Shown here one piece after another: positions 34,833-43,076 of a DNA stretch of 64,000 bases; position 1 is the stretch's first letter, and each line of letters begins with the position of its first letter. Source of the stretch: an uncultured Lachnospiraceae bacterium (GTDB lineage Bacteria > Bacillota > Clostridia > Lachnospirales > Lachnospiraceae); assembly GCA_902762955.1 (NCBI GenBank), contig CACWQH010000002.1:37884-101883 (forward strand), read 5' to 3'. The notes under the pieces were generated by a model. The model was not told the origin of the DNA. It searched no databases and saw only the letters and a list, made by a program, of their open reading frames with translations. A program made the position numbers and the translations under genes.

Positions 34833-36017
34833 TTATCTCAACGTATAAGTCGTCTCATTTACTGTGATTGACTCTATATTATCTACATCACAGAGACGAT
34901 TAAATGCTATTTTAAACTCATTATCAAAGCCACAAACATATTGATAATTTGCATGTTCAACATCGCAGCTATGACTTATGCCTAATTCTTTATTATCACA
35001 ATTGCTTTCCCTGACAAGATATTCGGTTCCATCCTTATACTTTATATTTACATAGTAGATATAATATGGATCATAAAAATCAAGTCCAAGTCCCACACTC
35101 TCATCAATACTCATGGATATAGGTGAAACCTTAACGACACCGCCGTCTGCATTGACATATTCCTTCATCTCTATCTTCTCTTTAGTATTGAGCGGAATAT
35201 CCATCTCAACGATTTGATCTAGTATTTTGTTAAATTCTTCCGGATCATTGGTAGTCGCATATTCTTCAATCGTACAAGGTAATATTTGTACATGAATCGT
35301 TGGTGTTTCATTTACCTGATATTCGGAACCCAGAACAGCATATGAGTAGCAATACATTTTTTCTTCAGTAGATTTATCCAAATCTATGTAAACCTTGCCG
35401 AAATTAAAGCTTACATTTTGATCAAGTTCAGGAGAATTACCCTTTGCCTCATTGCTATGTCCGGCATGGTCAAGATTATATATTTTGACTCCACCCTCAC
35501 GCTCTAAGGTATACTCAACCACCATACAATTTCCGTCACTTACTGTAGAAAGAATGGTCATCTTTGTTCCGTCCAAGTCATATTCTTCATTGATCTCAAG
35601 AATATTGTCGCCAACCAGCTTTTCGGCTTTTTCAGGGTCCGTATCTTCATAATCTATAGCCGGCATCTCGACTTCAAAATGCTTTGTCTCACCTCCACGG
35701 TCCTCATCCCATTCATACGTATGTGATTCTATATCTTCCTTACCCTTACTTCCCCAGATACGGTCAAATAAATCTCCGCCGGTCGCTGCATTTACCGCTA
35801 TCGGTGCCGCTATAACAAATGACATTATAGCCGCCGCCACCTTAACGCCTGTATATTTCTTTGTTGTAAGATGCTTCTTTCTGTAGTTTTTAAGCAGCTC
35901 TTTTTTATTCTTTTTATACTCCTTAGAAAACTCATGGTAATCATCTATTTCGTCGAATTCTTCAAGACTTATCTCGAAGTCTTCAAGCATTTCGTTCTCT
36001 GTAATGTTCCTGCTCAT
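34833..36017 (-). CDS. Membrane anti-sigma-like protein (DUF4179-type)
   Basis: The ATG at 36017 behind GGAGAG gives 394 aa. There is an acidic cytoplasmic N terminus (about 1-55), one membrane helix (GVKVAAAIMSFVIAAPIAV, about 60-80) and a large extracytoplasmic domain. It overlaps the sigma gene by 35 bases. This arrangement is that of an anti-sigma factor holding the sigma at the membrane until an outside signal arrives. DUF4179 assignment rests on layout and the N-terminal block. Confidence 0.75.
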   Translation of the reverse strand: MSRNITENEMLEDFEISLEEFDEIDDYHEFSKEYKKNKKELLKNYRKKHLTTKKYTGVKVAAAIMSFVIAAPIAVNAATGGDLFDRIWGSKGKEDIESHTYEWDEDRGGETKHFEVEMPAIDYEDTDPEKAEKLVGDNILEINEEYDLDGTKMTILSTVSDGNCMVVEYTLEREGGVKIYNLDHAGHSNEAKGNSPELDQNVSFNFGKVYIDLDKSTEEKMYCYSYAVLGSEYQVNETPTIHVQILPCTIEEYATTNDPEEFNKILDQIVEMDIPLNTKEKIEMKEYVNADGGVVKVSPISMSIDESVGLGLDFYDPYYIYYVNIKYKDGTEYLVRESNCDNKELGISHSCDVEHANYQYVCGFDNEFKIAFNRLCDVDNIESITVNETTYTLR

Positions 36018-36618
36018 AATCACACTCTCCTTTCACTCTGTTCCTAAGCATCGCCTTTGCACGTTCAAATCTCTTTCTCACATTTATCTCGGATATATTA
36101 AGATATTTTGCTGTCTCCTTTACCGAAAGATTCTTATATATCAGGCAGTCAATCACATCATAATATTTGTCCGGCAGATAAGAAATGTATTCCTCAAGCG
36201 CCATATTTCCTATTATACTTGCCGGGTCATATAAGGATGAAGCATATTCGTTTATGCCATAAATATTATCAGTATTATCGCTTTCCTCATAGTAATTCCG
36301 TCCATTTCTTTTACTACTATATGTATCTTCTTTGTCCGACAGATATATAAGCTCCTGTTCCCTCTTATTTTTGTTATAAATGTTAATCGACACATTTTTT
36401 ATAACCTTAATTATGTATCTCTTACAGTCATCTGACTTAGCATCCTCAAAGAATACGTCTTTTTTCATCAACCTTATGAAAGCTTCCGAAACCGCATCCT
36501 CCGCCTGTCCCTCATCATTAAGTACCCGATAAGCAACCCGGTACATCTTTTGTTCATACAGGCGGTAGCATTCTTCGATAAAGCTAACCTGCGGAGTTGT
36601 ATTTTCCTTTTTAGACAC
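35983..36618 (-). CDS. ECF-type RNA polymerase sigma factor
   Basis: This 211-aa protein starts at GTG, 7 bases after GGAGG. It has sigma region 2 (AEDAVSEAFIRLMKK) and region 4 (YYDVIDCLIYKNLSVKETAKYLNISEINVRKRFERAK); region 3 is absent. It is longer than most ECF sigmas because of a linker rich in Asn/Asp/Tyr (about 95-130). It is cotranscribed with its putative anti-sigma. The palindrome TTCGTACGAA at 36652-36661 lies in its promoter region. Confidence 0.92.
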   Translation of the reverse strand: MSKKENTTPQVSFIEECYRLYEQKMYRVAYRVLNDEGQAEDAVSEAFIRLMKKDVFFEDAKSDDCKRYIIKVIKNVSINIYNKNKREQELIYLSDKEDTYSSKRNGRNYYEESDNTDNIYGINEYASSLYDPASIIGNMALEEYISYLPDKYYDVIDCLIYKNLSVKETAKYLNISEINVRKRFERAKAMLRNRVKGECDYEQEHYRERNA

Positions 36619-36651
36619 CTTCGTCCCTCCCTTCGTATGATTTGTAATTAG

Positions 36652-36661
36652 TTCGTACGAA
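36652..36661. promoter_or_regulatory. Palindrome upstream of the sigma gene
   Basis: TTCGTACGAA is a perfect 10-bp palindrome 34 bp before the sigma factor start codon. It may be an operator. I could not identify a convincing sigma-A or ECF promoter around it. Confidence 0.3.
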
Positions 36662-36743
36662 TTATCCTTACACTATTTATAACAAATTTTATAGAGGATT
36701 TGTGACAAATGAATAAAAATTTCATTACGCGGGCGTGTTCATG

Positions 36744-36880
36744 AAAAAAAGTTGGTTACAATTCGTAACCAACTGCATTTTTATTATCGGAGCATATATA
36801 ACCGTACTTCCATGCTCCCATCACCCAACGGGCAACAAGTTTTTAGCAGTTTTCTTCAAAATATGTAGGCGTTCAACCGC
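36744..36880 (-). ncRNA. Candidate structured RNA ending in a terminator
   Basis: The 388-bp gap between the sigma gene and the gene at 37007 has no ORF but contains, on the minus strand, several compact helices: GGAGCAT/ATGCTCC (36789-36818), a self-paired CCCGTTGGG next to GTGATGGG, and a perfect 10-bp intrinsic terminator AGTTGGTTAC/GTAACCAACT (36750-36774) followed by seven Ts. Local base composition is higher in G and C than the AT-rich flanks. The layout is that of a small structured RNA of about 130-250 nt. I cannot assign a family; a raiA-type RNA is one candidate to test. It could also be a long 3' UTR of the gene at 37007. Confidence 0.4.
36750..36774 (-). terminator. Intrinsic terminator
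   Basis: This is a perfect 10-bp stem AGTTGGTTAC/GTAACCAACT with a 5-base loop and a T7 tail on the minus strand. It ends the candidate RNA and/or the transcript of the gene at 37007, whose stop is about 230 bp upstream. Confidence 0.8.
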
Positions 36881-37006
36881 ATAAATAAACATTAAACACT
36901 AACGTTATAAAAAATAACGAAATAACTTGAAACCCAAACCATAAACTTTAAATTGATAACTCAACCGAATTTCAAAAAACGAATAATAACTGCACGGATA
37001 ATTCTC

Positions 37007-37522
37007 TTATAAATCAACCTCAAATTCCACTGTCTGATTATACTTATCAAGCGCTATCTGCATATCTGAAATTTTCGCATCAATTTCCTCGTATTCCTTT
37101 TTGATTAAATCCAAATCATAATTGATATACTCATACTCCGGTGCAGTCTTTCTTGCAGAAAATAATCCGGAATTAATTCTAGACTTTGGCTCTTTTTTAC
37201 GCATACGATCGAGAATAACCTTACGATTATTCATCTGTGCCATGCTGACAAGAATAGCGTCAATTGTCATCATAGAATCTCCGACCTTTATCTCGTTATT
37301 ACAATTAGCAACATTTATAGCATGCTTGATTTTTACAATCTTATCATCAATTTCGGAAATCTTTTTTGCAACCTCTTCATAATTGTAATCAGGTATTACA
37401 GGCTCTTCATCAAGTGCCGCAACGTAAGTAAATCCTTCTTCCTCCTTTGCTCTCCAAAAGTTTTTGTCTTCATTTAGCTTTTTAAGCTGCTTGTTAGCAA
37501 CTGCGGATGTCATTTTTACCAT
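37007..37522 (-). CDS. Coiled-coil protein of unknown function
   Basis: This 171-aa cytosolic protein is largely helical, with charged heptad-like stretches (NYEEVAKKISEIDDKIVKIKHAINVAN, about 50-78; LIKKEYEEIDAKISDMQIAL, about 140-160). The middle block with NCNNEIKVGDSMMTIDAIL loosely recalls DIP1984/septicolysin-like proteins, but I do not claim membership. GGAGG precedes the ATG. There is no operon partner. Confidence 0.6.
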   Translation of the reverse strand: MVKMTSAVANKQLKKLNEDKNFWRAKEEEGFTYVAALDEEPVIPDYNYEEVAKKISEIDDKIVKIKHAINVANCNNEIKVGDSMMTIDAILVSMAQMNNRKVILDRMRKKEPKSRINSGLFSARKTAPEYEYINYDLDLIKKEYEEIDAKISDMQIALDKYNQTVEFEVDL

Positions 37523-37623
37523 ATTTTTCTTCCTCCCAATTTGTAAATAGTTTTATTATCTGATAATAATATATCACAGCATTTTACTTATGTCATTCAA
37601 CTTGTAGTATATATTATAAAAAA

Positions 37624-37658
37624 TCGGCTAATATGTAATCATTTTACATATTAGCCGA
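37624..37658 (-). terminator. Terminator after deoC
   Basis: TCGGCTAATATGTA (37624-37637) and TACATATTAGCCGA (37645-37658) are perfect 14-bp complements, and the minus strand continues with TTTTTT. Confidence 0.88.
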
Positions 37659-37679
37659 AATATCTTAACAATATTAATT

Positions 37680-38333
37680 TTATTCAAGTGCCTTAACTAT
37701 CTTTACAATCCTGCTTGTACCGAGTCTGTCAGCACCAAGCTCCATAAAATGCTCTGCGTCCTCCATAGATGAGATTCCTCCCGCAGCTTTAATTTTAACA
37801 TTTGAACCGACATATTTTTTGAACAGTTCAATATCTTCAAAAGTTGCACCTGCTGTTGAAAAACCGGTGGAAGTCTTGATATAATCCGCACCCGATTCAG
37901 TCACTATCTCACACATCTTGATTTTTTCTTCTTCAGTCAAAAGACAGGTTTCTATAATTACTTTTAAAATGCGGTCTCCGCAAGCTTCCTTTATCTCTTT
38001 AATCTCCAATAAGACATAATCATATTCCTTTGCCTTAAGCATTCCGATATTGATTACCATATCTATCTCATCTGCTCCGTTTGAAAGAGCATCCTTTGTT
38101 TCAAAAATCTTTGTAGCAGTAGTCATGTTACCGTTAGGGAAACCAATTACCGTACAAACAGCGATTTCTCCGTTTAGATATTCTGCTGCCCTTTTGACAT
38201 AACATGGCGGAATACAAACTGAAGCTGTTTTGTATTTTTTTGCATCATCACAAATAACCTTTATCTCATCCCAGGTTGCATCCTGAAGTAAAAGTGTGTG
38301 ATCACAAGCTGCAAGTATTTTTTGTTGATCCAT
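37680..38333 (-). CDS. deoC: Deoxyribose-phosphate aldolase
   Basis: This 217-aa class I aldolase cleaves 2-deoxyribose-5-phosphate to glyceraldehyde-3-phosphate and acetaldehyde. The Schiff-base lysine lies in DYIKTSTGF (about Lys152) and the second active lysine in KIKAAGGIS (about 182). DHTLL at 11-15 and CTVIGFPNG are family blocks. Length is normal. GGAGGG precedes the ATG. It lies 30 bp after a phosphoesterase gene, probably in one transcript. Confidence 0.96.
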   Translation of the reverse strand: MDQQKILAACDHTLLLQDATWDEIKVICDDAKKYKTASVCIPPCYVKRAAEYLNGEIAVCTVIGFPNGNMTTATKIFETKDALSNGADEIDMVINIGMLKAKEYDYVLLEIKEIKEACGDRILKVIIETCLLTEEEKIKMCEIVTESGADYIKTSTGFSTAGATFEDIELFKKYVGSNVKIKAAGGISSMEDAEHFMELGADRLGTSRIVKIVKALE

Positions 38334-38363
38334 ATATACCCTCCTTCTAAAAATAAAATTTTA

Positions 38364-39071
38364 TCAATCAACATATTCCCAATCAAGTTCTTCGGTATCT
38401 ATACTTACAAATCTCTCATTTCCGATAGGTCTTCCGTCACTGTATGTTGAAAAATTATCAAGTGTAAGAATCTTTCCGATTTTAAGAGGTTCGGTTACAG
38501 GAGTATGTCCAACCACCTGAAACATGGATGCCGGATACATTCTTATGTCTCCATACTGCGGTCTGACCCATATAGGCGAATCATCATTCCATATTTCATA
38601 TTTTCCCATTTTATTTACCTTCTCAATCAAATAATCTAAATCCGGTTTTTCACCATGCCCAAAATGTTTCATGACGAACTTTTCGGAAAGACCAGCATGA
38701 CTGAACAAAACGTCATCTATGCGGTGGATGAAAGCAACATTTTCTTTTGGCAAATCGTACATAATTTTATTTATACCGGCAACAACCGTATCTCTTGCAT
38801 AGGCTGAATATCCCGATTCAAAAGCCTTCCACAGATAGCTGACATCATGGTTTCCCAAACAGTATAATGTATCAGGATATTTCTCTATGAATTTCATTAT
38901 CGCATCAAAGGTTTCATTATATAGATCAAGATTATGTCCCTGATCCCAATCATCTACCAAATCACCAAGCATAACTATCCTGTCAAATTTGTTTTTTTCT
39001 ATTAGCTCTGTCGCCTTTTCAAACATCCATGGTTTAAGGTGAACATCCGGAATTACAAACACTTTACTCAT
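38364..39071 (-). CDS. Metallophosphoesterase (PPP/ApaH-like)
   Basis: This 235-aa protein has the full metal site: PDVHLKPW, GDLVDDWD, GNHDVSYLW, FSHAGLS and VVGHTPV. This fits PPP-family phosphatases and Ap4A hydrolases. The substrate is not determined. It has a strong GGAGG site and is encoded upstream of deoC. Confidence 0.87.
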   Translation of the reverse strand: MSKVFVIPDVHLKPWMFEKATELIEKNKFDRIVMLGDLVDDWDQGHNLDLYNETFDAIMKFIEKYPDTLYCLGNHDVSYLWKAFESGYSAYARDTVVAGINKIMYDLPKENVAFIHRIDDVLFSHAGLSEKFVMKHFGHGEKPDLDYLIEKVNKMGKYEIWNDDSPIWVRPQYGDIRMYPASMFQVVGHTPVTEPLKIGKILTLDNFSTYSDGRPIGNERFVSIDTEELDWEYVD

Positions 39072-39159
39072 GGGTATTACCTCCTTTTACGGATTATTGC
39101 GAATCCAAGAGAATCTCGCCTTCACTCCGTTTCGGCTCGACCATCTATTGTCTTCTTAT

Positions 39160-39219
39160 GAATGCACAAAAAAAGAGCACCATGCAAGTAAACCTGCGGT
39201 ACTCTTTTTTCGTGCATTC
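39160..39219 (-). terminator. Terminator of rplM-rpsI
   Basis: GAATGCAC and GTGCATTC close an outer stem; AAAAAAGAG/CTCTTTTTT and ACC/GGT form the inner part. T-runs occur in both directions, so it isolates rpsI from the downstream phosphoesterase gene. Confidence 0.85.
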
Positions 39220-39229
39220 GCAACAATCC

Positions 39230-39625
39230 TTATCTCTTGCTGAACTGTGGTGCACGTCTTGCAGCCTTTAAGCCGTACTTCTTTCTTTCCTTCATACGAG
39301 GATCTCTTGTTAAGAAGCCTGCCTTCTTTAATACCGGTCTGAACTCTGGGTCAGCCTGAAGTAGTGCTCTTGAGATACCATGTCTGATAGCACCTGCCTG
39401 ACCTGTGAATCCACCACCGTGTACATTTACAAGTACATCATACTTACCTGTTGTACCTGTTGCTGCAAATGGCTGATTTACTATAACCTTAAGAGTATTT
39501 AATCCAAAATACTCCTCCATATCCTTCTTATTGATAGTTACCTTTCCTGTACCAGGTACAAGGTAAACTCTTGCTATACTGCTCTTTCTTCTTCCTGTTC
39601 CGTAAAATCTTGAACTCTTAGCCAC
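39230..39625 (-). CDS. rpsI: 30S ribosomal protein S9
   Basis: This 131-aa protein of the 30S head shows [21 protein letters not shown] at the N terminus and the invariant C-terminal tail ending FSKR, which reaches the P-site tRNA. It lies 16 bp after rplM; a terminator follows. Confidence 0.98.
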   Translation of the reverse strand: MAKSSRFYGTGRRKSSIARVYLVPGTGKVTINKKDMEEYFGLNTLKVIVNQPFAATGTTGKYDVLVNVHGGGFTGQAGAIRHGISRALLQADPEFRPVLKKAGFLTRDPRMKERKKYGLKAARRAPQFSKR

Positions 39626-39641
39626 GAATATTCCCTCCTTA

Positions 39642-40076
39642 CTAATACTTAATCTCTAAGGTCTCAGGCTTCTGTGCCTGCTGCTTGTGATCAGGACCTG
39701 CATAAACATGAAGCTTCTTAATCATCTGTCTTCCGAGAGGTCCCTTTGGAAGCATTCCCTTAACTGCAAGGTAAAGAACGTCCTCAGGCTTCTTGTCGAG
39801 TTTCTCTCTAAGAGTCTGCTCCTTCATACCACCTACATAATCTGAATGATGGTAATAAACCTTCTGGTCTAACTTCTTACCGGTTACTTTAATCTTATCT
39901 GCATTTACAACTACTACATAATCACCTGTATCGATATGAGGAGTGAATGTTGGCTTATTCTTTCCTCTTAATATACTTGCAATCTCAGATGATAAACGAC
40001 CTAATGTATGTCCTGTAGCATCAACTACATACCACTTTCTTTCAATGTTTGATGGGCTTGCCATAAAGCTCTTCAT
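39642..40076 (-). CDS. rplM: 50S ribosomal protein L13
   Basis: This 144-aa protein shows the family blocks [22 protein letters not shown] and [12 protein letters not shown]. It is the first gene of the rplM-rpsI pair. A leader of about 200 nt with stable helices lies between its promoter and start, which suggests autogenous control as in other Firmicutes. Confidence 0.98.
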   Translation of the reverse strand: MKSFMASPSNIERKWYVVDATGHTLGRLSSEIASILRGKNKPTFTPHIDTGDYVVVVNADKIKVTGKKLDQKVYYHHSDYVGGMKEQTLREKLDKKPEDVLYLAVKGMLPKGPLGRQMIKKLHVYAGPDHKQQAQKPETLEIKY

Positions 40077-40281
40077 TGTGGTTTTCCTCCTTAAATATTC
40101 GATTATTAACCAAAATATTAATTACCTTCACCGAAATGTCCGAAACAGCTTTTCATCAATACCTTTGGTCGATGTATACGGCATCCTTTGATTATTGGGA
40201 AAGATAATCAAAAATGCTCTTGTCTAAACCTGCAACAACCGGGGCTATTGGCTGTTTACAGAATTCTTTCAAATTACATGC
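40077..40281 (-). promoter_or_regulatory. Probable L13 autoregulatory leader RNA
   Basis: The transcribed leader of rplM contains a helix TTTGATTAT/ATAATCAAA bracketed by GCAT/ATGC, and AAACAGC near the 5' end that can pair with GCTGTTT further down, enclosing the structure. This layout fits the L13 leader family in which L13 represses its own mRNA. The family assignment is inferred, not computed. Confidence 0.5.
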
Positions 40282-40287
40282 TAAATT

Positions 40288-40316
40288 AGTATAATACAAG
40301 GTTTTTCGTATGTCAA
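40288..40316 (-). promoter_or_regulatory. rplM promoter
   Basis: On the minus strand, a consensus TTGACA (40311-40316), a 17-bp spacer and TATACT (40288-40293) form a strong sigma-A promoter. Confidence 0.88.
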
Positions 40317-40350
40317 CCAAATTTTTCAAAAAAATCCAAAAATCCAAAAA

Positions 40351-40511
40351 CGAGTAACACATACACGCGAAGCGTGTCGGTTATATTGCGGAGTAAATAA
40401 TAAGAGGTATCGAAAAGGTGCTAAGCAAATCGTGAGTGACAACGAGATTTGCGTGTACCTATTTCGAGACCTCTTATTATTTATATCATGCAATATAACC
40501 GCCTTTACTCG
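40351..40511. repeat. Long imperfect palindrome (hairpin element 2)
   Basis: Outer arms CGAGTAA (40351-40357)/TTACTCG (40505-40511), then GGTTATATTGC (40379-40389)/GCAATATAACC (40490-40500), a perfect 14-bp AAATAATAAGAGGT/ACCTCTTATTATTT, and an inner imperfect pair rich in GCAAATC. The left arm carries CACGCGAAGCGTGTCG (40364-40379), shared with the element at 271-580. The right end overlaps the last codons of the alpha-galactosidase gene. It marks the left border of the block that separates rplM from truA. Confidence 0.75.
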
Positions 40512-42889
40512 TTTTCCTCCATAAAGTATAGTCTTGATGAAAAGTCCTGGAAATATCTGACCTCACCGTTATATCCGGTACCGCTGAAGGCCTGTTTAAG
40601 CTTCACACCGCCATACATCATGGCATCGCCATAGGCTTTCATATCTTCGACTTCCCCATCCATCTTTACAAACTTTGCAACTATATCATGCATAAGTGAG
40701 TCCTGCTTGATATGAAATGGTGCCGCGGTATTAACAAGGTCGCCGAAGTTCTTTACGTTATATTTCAAAACTCTGTTATAGAAATGGTATTCCTTATCCG
40801 GATCAAGTCCCGAAGGCTTATAGTATGCATACTGATTATTTGGAACCACCAGCTTTTGCATAATCATGCCTACTGCCTTTTTCTTATCCTGGGAAACACA
40901 GGTCCACTCGCATATATTGGTCTGACCGCTCTCTAAGATATCGCCTGCATGTACTCCGCCGGTCGCAAGAAATGTTCTGCCACGATAGAAGCTTCCGGTC
41001 TGAAGGACCTCACGCCACTCTTTATATAACTCAACCTGTGCCTTTACGGCTGCAAGCTCTTCCTTGTTCATATCGGCAAGGTTACATTCATAACCGCATA
41101 TTCCAAAGCTTGCCACATTGAAACGAGTCTCAAGCGGTGTGATACGAAGAGTCTGATGATTAGGACATGAGGATACATGCGCACTTACCGTGGAAAGCGG
41201 ATATCCGTAGCTGTAGCCCGTCTGAATATTAGCCCTGCACAAAGCATCCGTATCATCACTTCCCCATATCTGAGGAAAATAGCAAAGTATTCCGAGGTCA
41301 AATCTGTTTCCTCCGGCTGCACAGCCCTCAAAGAGTATCTGTGGGAATTTTTCAGTCAAGGTCTTCATACATCTGTAAAGTCCAAGCATATACCTGTGAG
41401 CTACCTCACCCTGTCTGTCCGGTGAAAGATTGCTTGAATAATAATCCGTAAATGTCCTGTTCATATCCCATTTTACGTATTTGATATTGGCACTTGAAAA
41501 GACCTTACTCATAGACTCGATTATATAATCCTGTACCTCGGTTCTTCCAAGGTCAAGTATTCTTTGATTACGTCCCTCCGAATGAGGCTTATCAGGTATC
41601 TGCAGCACCCAGTCAGGATGGGCTTCGTAAAGCTTGCTCTTTACATTTACCATCTCCGGCTCAACCCAGATACCGAAATCAAGATCCAACCCATTTATCT
41701 TCTTGCATATTCCCTCGAGTCCATGAGGAAGCTTTTTCTTATTGACCTCCCAGTCACCAAGCGACTGTGTATCATCATCTCTTGTGCCAAACCAGCCGTC
41801 ATCCATTACAAATAGCTCGATTCCAACATCTGCCGCAGCTTTGGCAAGCTTAAGAAGCTTCTTCTCATTTATATCAAAATACGATGCCTCCCAGCTGTTT
41901 AAAAGCACCGGACGGATTCGATTTTTCCACTCGCCTCTTACTATATGCTCACGTACAAAGGCATGTATGTGCTGGCTCATCCCGTTAAAGCCTTCATCCG
42001 AAAATGTCATCACTGCCTCAGGTGCCTCAAATACCTCTCCCGGTGCAAGTGTAACAGAAAATGATTGCGGATTTATACCGGATACAAACCTTGTCTTTCC
42101 GTATCCGCTTACCTCGACTGCCTCATAGTGATTACCGCTGTAGATAAGGTTAAAGCCGTAGCAACAGCCACTGTTTTCATTTGTATCTGCCTTCGAAAGC
42201 ATCACGAAAGGATTGGCCCTGCTGGACGAGCTTCCCGTATAAGAGGAATTAACATGCTTTCCCGCAAGCATCCTTGTATCGATTCGTCTCATCTCCCTTG
42301 TCCATGCGCCCGAAAAGGTTGTAAACATATAATCAGGAGTATCAAAATCTATGCACATGCTTAAGATTCGTCTTACATCTATCGGCTCATCACTGTCATT
42401 AATGAGTCTGACATTTCTTGTAATTACATCTTCCTTTTCATATACATAGTAGTTCATTTCAAGGGTAAGGTTATACTGCTCATCCTTTAAAATAATTGTA
42501 AGCGTTTCTACCTCATCCTCTGCTCCGTACGAACCGGGCAATGTGTCAAACTCTGCCTTGCCCTCTCTTTGTCTTGCTTCCTTATATACAAAATCAGAGG
42601 TATAGCTTCCGTCTGCATGAACAATCTCAACCATCGGCTCACGTATATCACCCTTGCCGTAAGCAGACATTTCAAGGCACATATCCTCAAGCGAGTATTT
42701 CATATGCTCCTTATCATACTGATTGGTATTGCCCAAAGGAAATTCATGCTTTTCCTCTAAAGCTGCTCGGGAAAAATGTATCTTCCTTCCGTAATAATAA
42801 TGCTCAAGCTGACCTGTCTCAAGCAGTCCAAAGGCATATGTGGTGTTTTTAGTATTTAATACAAAACTGTTATTAATCTGTTTAATCAT
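40505..42889 (-). CDS. GH36 alpha-galactosidase
   Basis: This 794-aa cytosolic enzyme starts at ATG 42889, 6 bases after GAGGG. It removes alpha-1,6-galactose from melibiose, raffinose and similar sugars. The (beta/alpha)8 barrel carries the nucleophile Asp475 in VKWDMNR, LFEGCAAGGNRFD and the acid/base region WGSDDTDA. The N-terminal beta-supersandwich domain and overall length match GH36 subgroup I enzymes. It is last in the galactoside cluster, behind its own promoter region with paired direct repeats. Confidence 0.95.
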   Translation of the reverse strand: MIKQINNSFVLNTKNTTYAFGLLETGQLEHYYYGRKIHFSRAALEEKHEFPLGNTNQYDKEHMKYSLEDMCLEMSAYGKGDIREPMVEIVHADGSYTSDFVYKEARQREGKAEFDTLPGSYGAEDEVETLTIILKDEQYNLTLEMNYYVYEKEDVITRNVRLINDSDEPIDVRRILSMCIDFDTPDYMFTTFSGAWTREMRRIDTRMLAGKHVNSSYTGSSSSRANPFVMLSKADTNENSGCCYGFNLIYSGNHYEAVEVSGYGKTRFVSGINPQSFSVTLAPGEVFEAPEAVMTFSDEGFNGMSQHIHAFVREHIVRGEWKNRIRPVLLNSWEASYFDINEKKLLKLAKAAADVGIELFVMDDGWFGTRDDDTQSLGDWEVNKKKLPHGLEGICKKINGLDLDFGIWVEPEMVNVKSKLYEAHPDWVLQIPDKPHSEGRNQRILDLGRTEVQDYIIESMSKVFSSANIKYVKWDMNRTFTDYYSSNLSPDRQGEVAHRYMLGLYRCMKTLTEKFPQILFEGCAAGGNRFDLGILCYFPQIWGSDDTDALCRANIQTGYSYGYPLSTVSAHVSSCPNHQTLRITPLETRFNVASFGICGYECNLADMNKEELAAVKAQVELYKEWREVLQTGSFYRGRTFLATGGVHAGDILESGQTNICEWTCVSQDKKKAVGMIMQKLVVPNNQYAYYKPSGLDPDKEYHFYNRVLKYNVKNFGDLVNTAAPFHIKQDSLMHDIVAKFVKMDGEVEDMKAYGDAMMYGGVKLKQAFSGTGYNGEVRYFQDFSSRLYFMEENE

Positions 42890-42970
42890 AAGCATCCCTC
42901 ATACATTATTAACTATTTTAATTAAACGAAAAATTATATAATCAAATTATATAATACAAGGAAAAGCATC

Positions 42971-43030
42971 ATCCCATATGTCACATATAATCGAATATAA
43001 GAACAACACTATCCCATAAGTCACATATAA
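42971..43030 (-). promoter_or_regulatory. Two direct repeats 40 bp apart upstream of alpha-galactosidase
   Basis: The 20-mer ATCCCATATGTCACATATAA (42971-42990) recurs with one change (A for T) at 43011-43030, exactly 40 bp away. On the coding strand the proximal copy sits over the -35 region of a TATAAT box and there is no good -35 hexamer. This is the pattern of an activator-dependent promoter, for example by an AraC-family (MsmR/RafR-like) protein. No such regulator gene is in the window. Confidence 0.65.
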
Positions 43031-43068
43031 GTGAGTATGAAAGCGCATAGCCTTCACACCCACTTATA
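43026..43068 (-). terminator. Hairpin after the GPH transporter gene
   Basis: TATAAGTGAGTATGAAAGC pairs imperfectly with a complement ending at 43068. No T-run follows on the minus strand and it overlaps the distal direct repeat, so it may weaken read-through or protect the upstream mRNA rather than terminate. Confidence 0.35.
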
Positions 43069-43076
43069 CTTATTAT

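Noticed and set aside
36789..36818. Group II intron domain V (because of GTACGGTT)
   Set aside because: The conserved AGC-GTT pairing of domain V is missing; GTACGG lies in the loop of another stem, and no reverse transcriptase is nearby.
43033..43052. cre (CcpA) site in the hairpin after the transporter gene
   Set aside because: It matches only about 11 of 14 consensus positions and lacks the closing CA; not enough to call.
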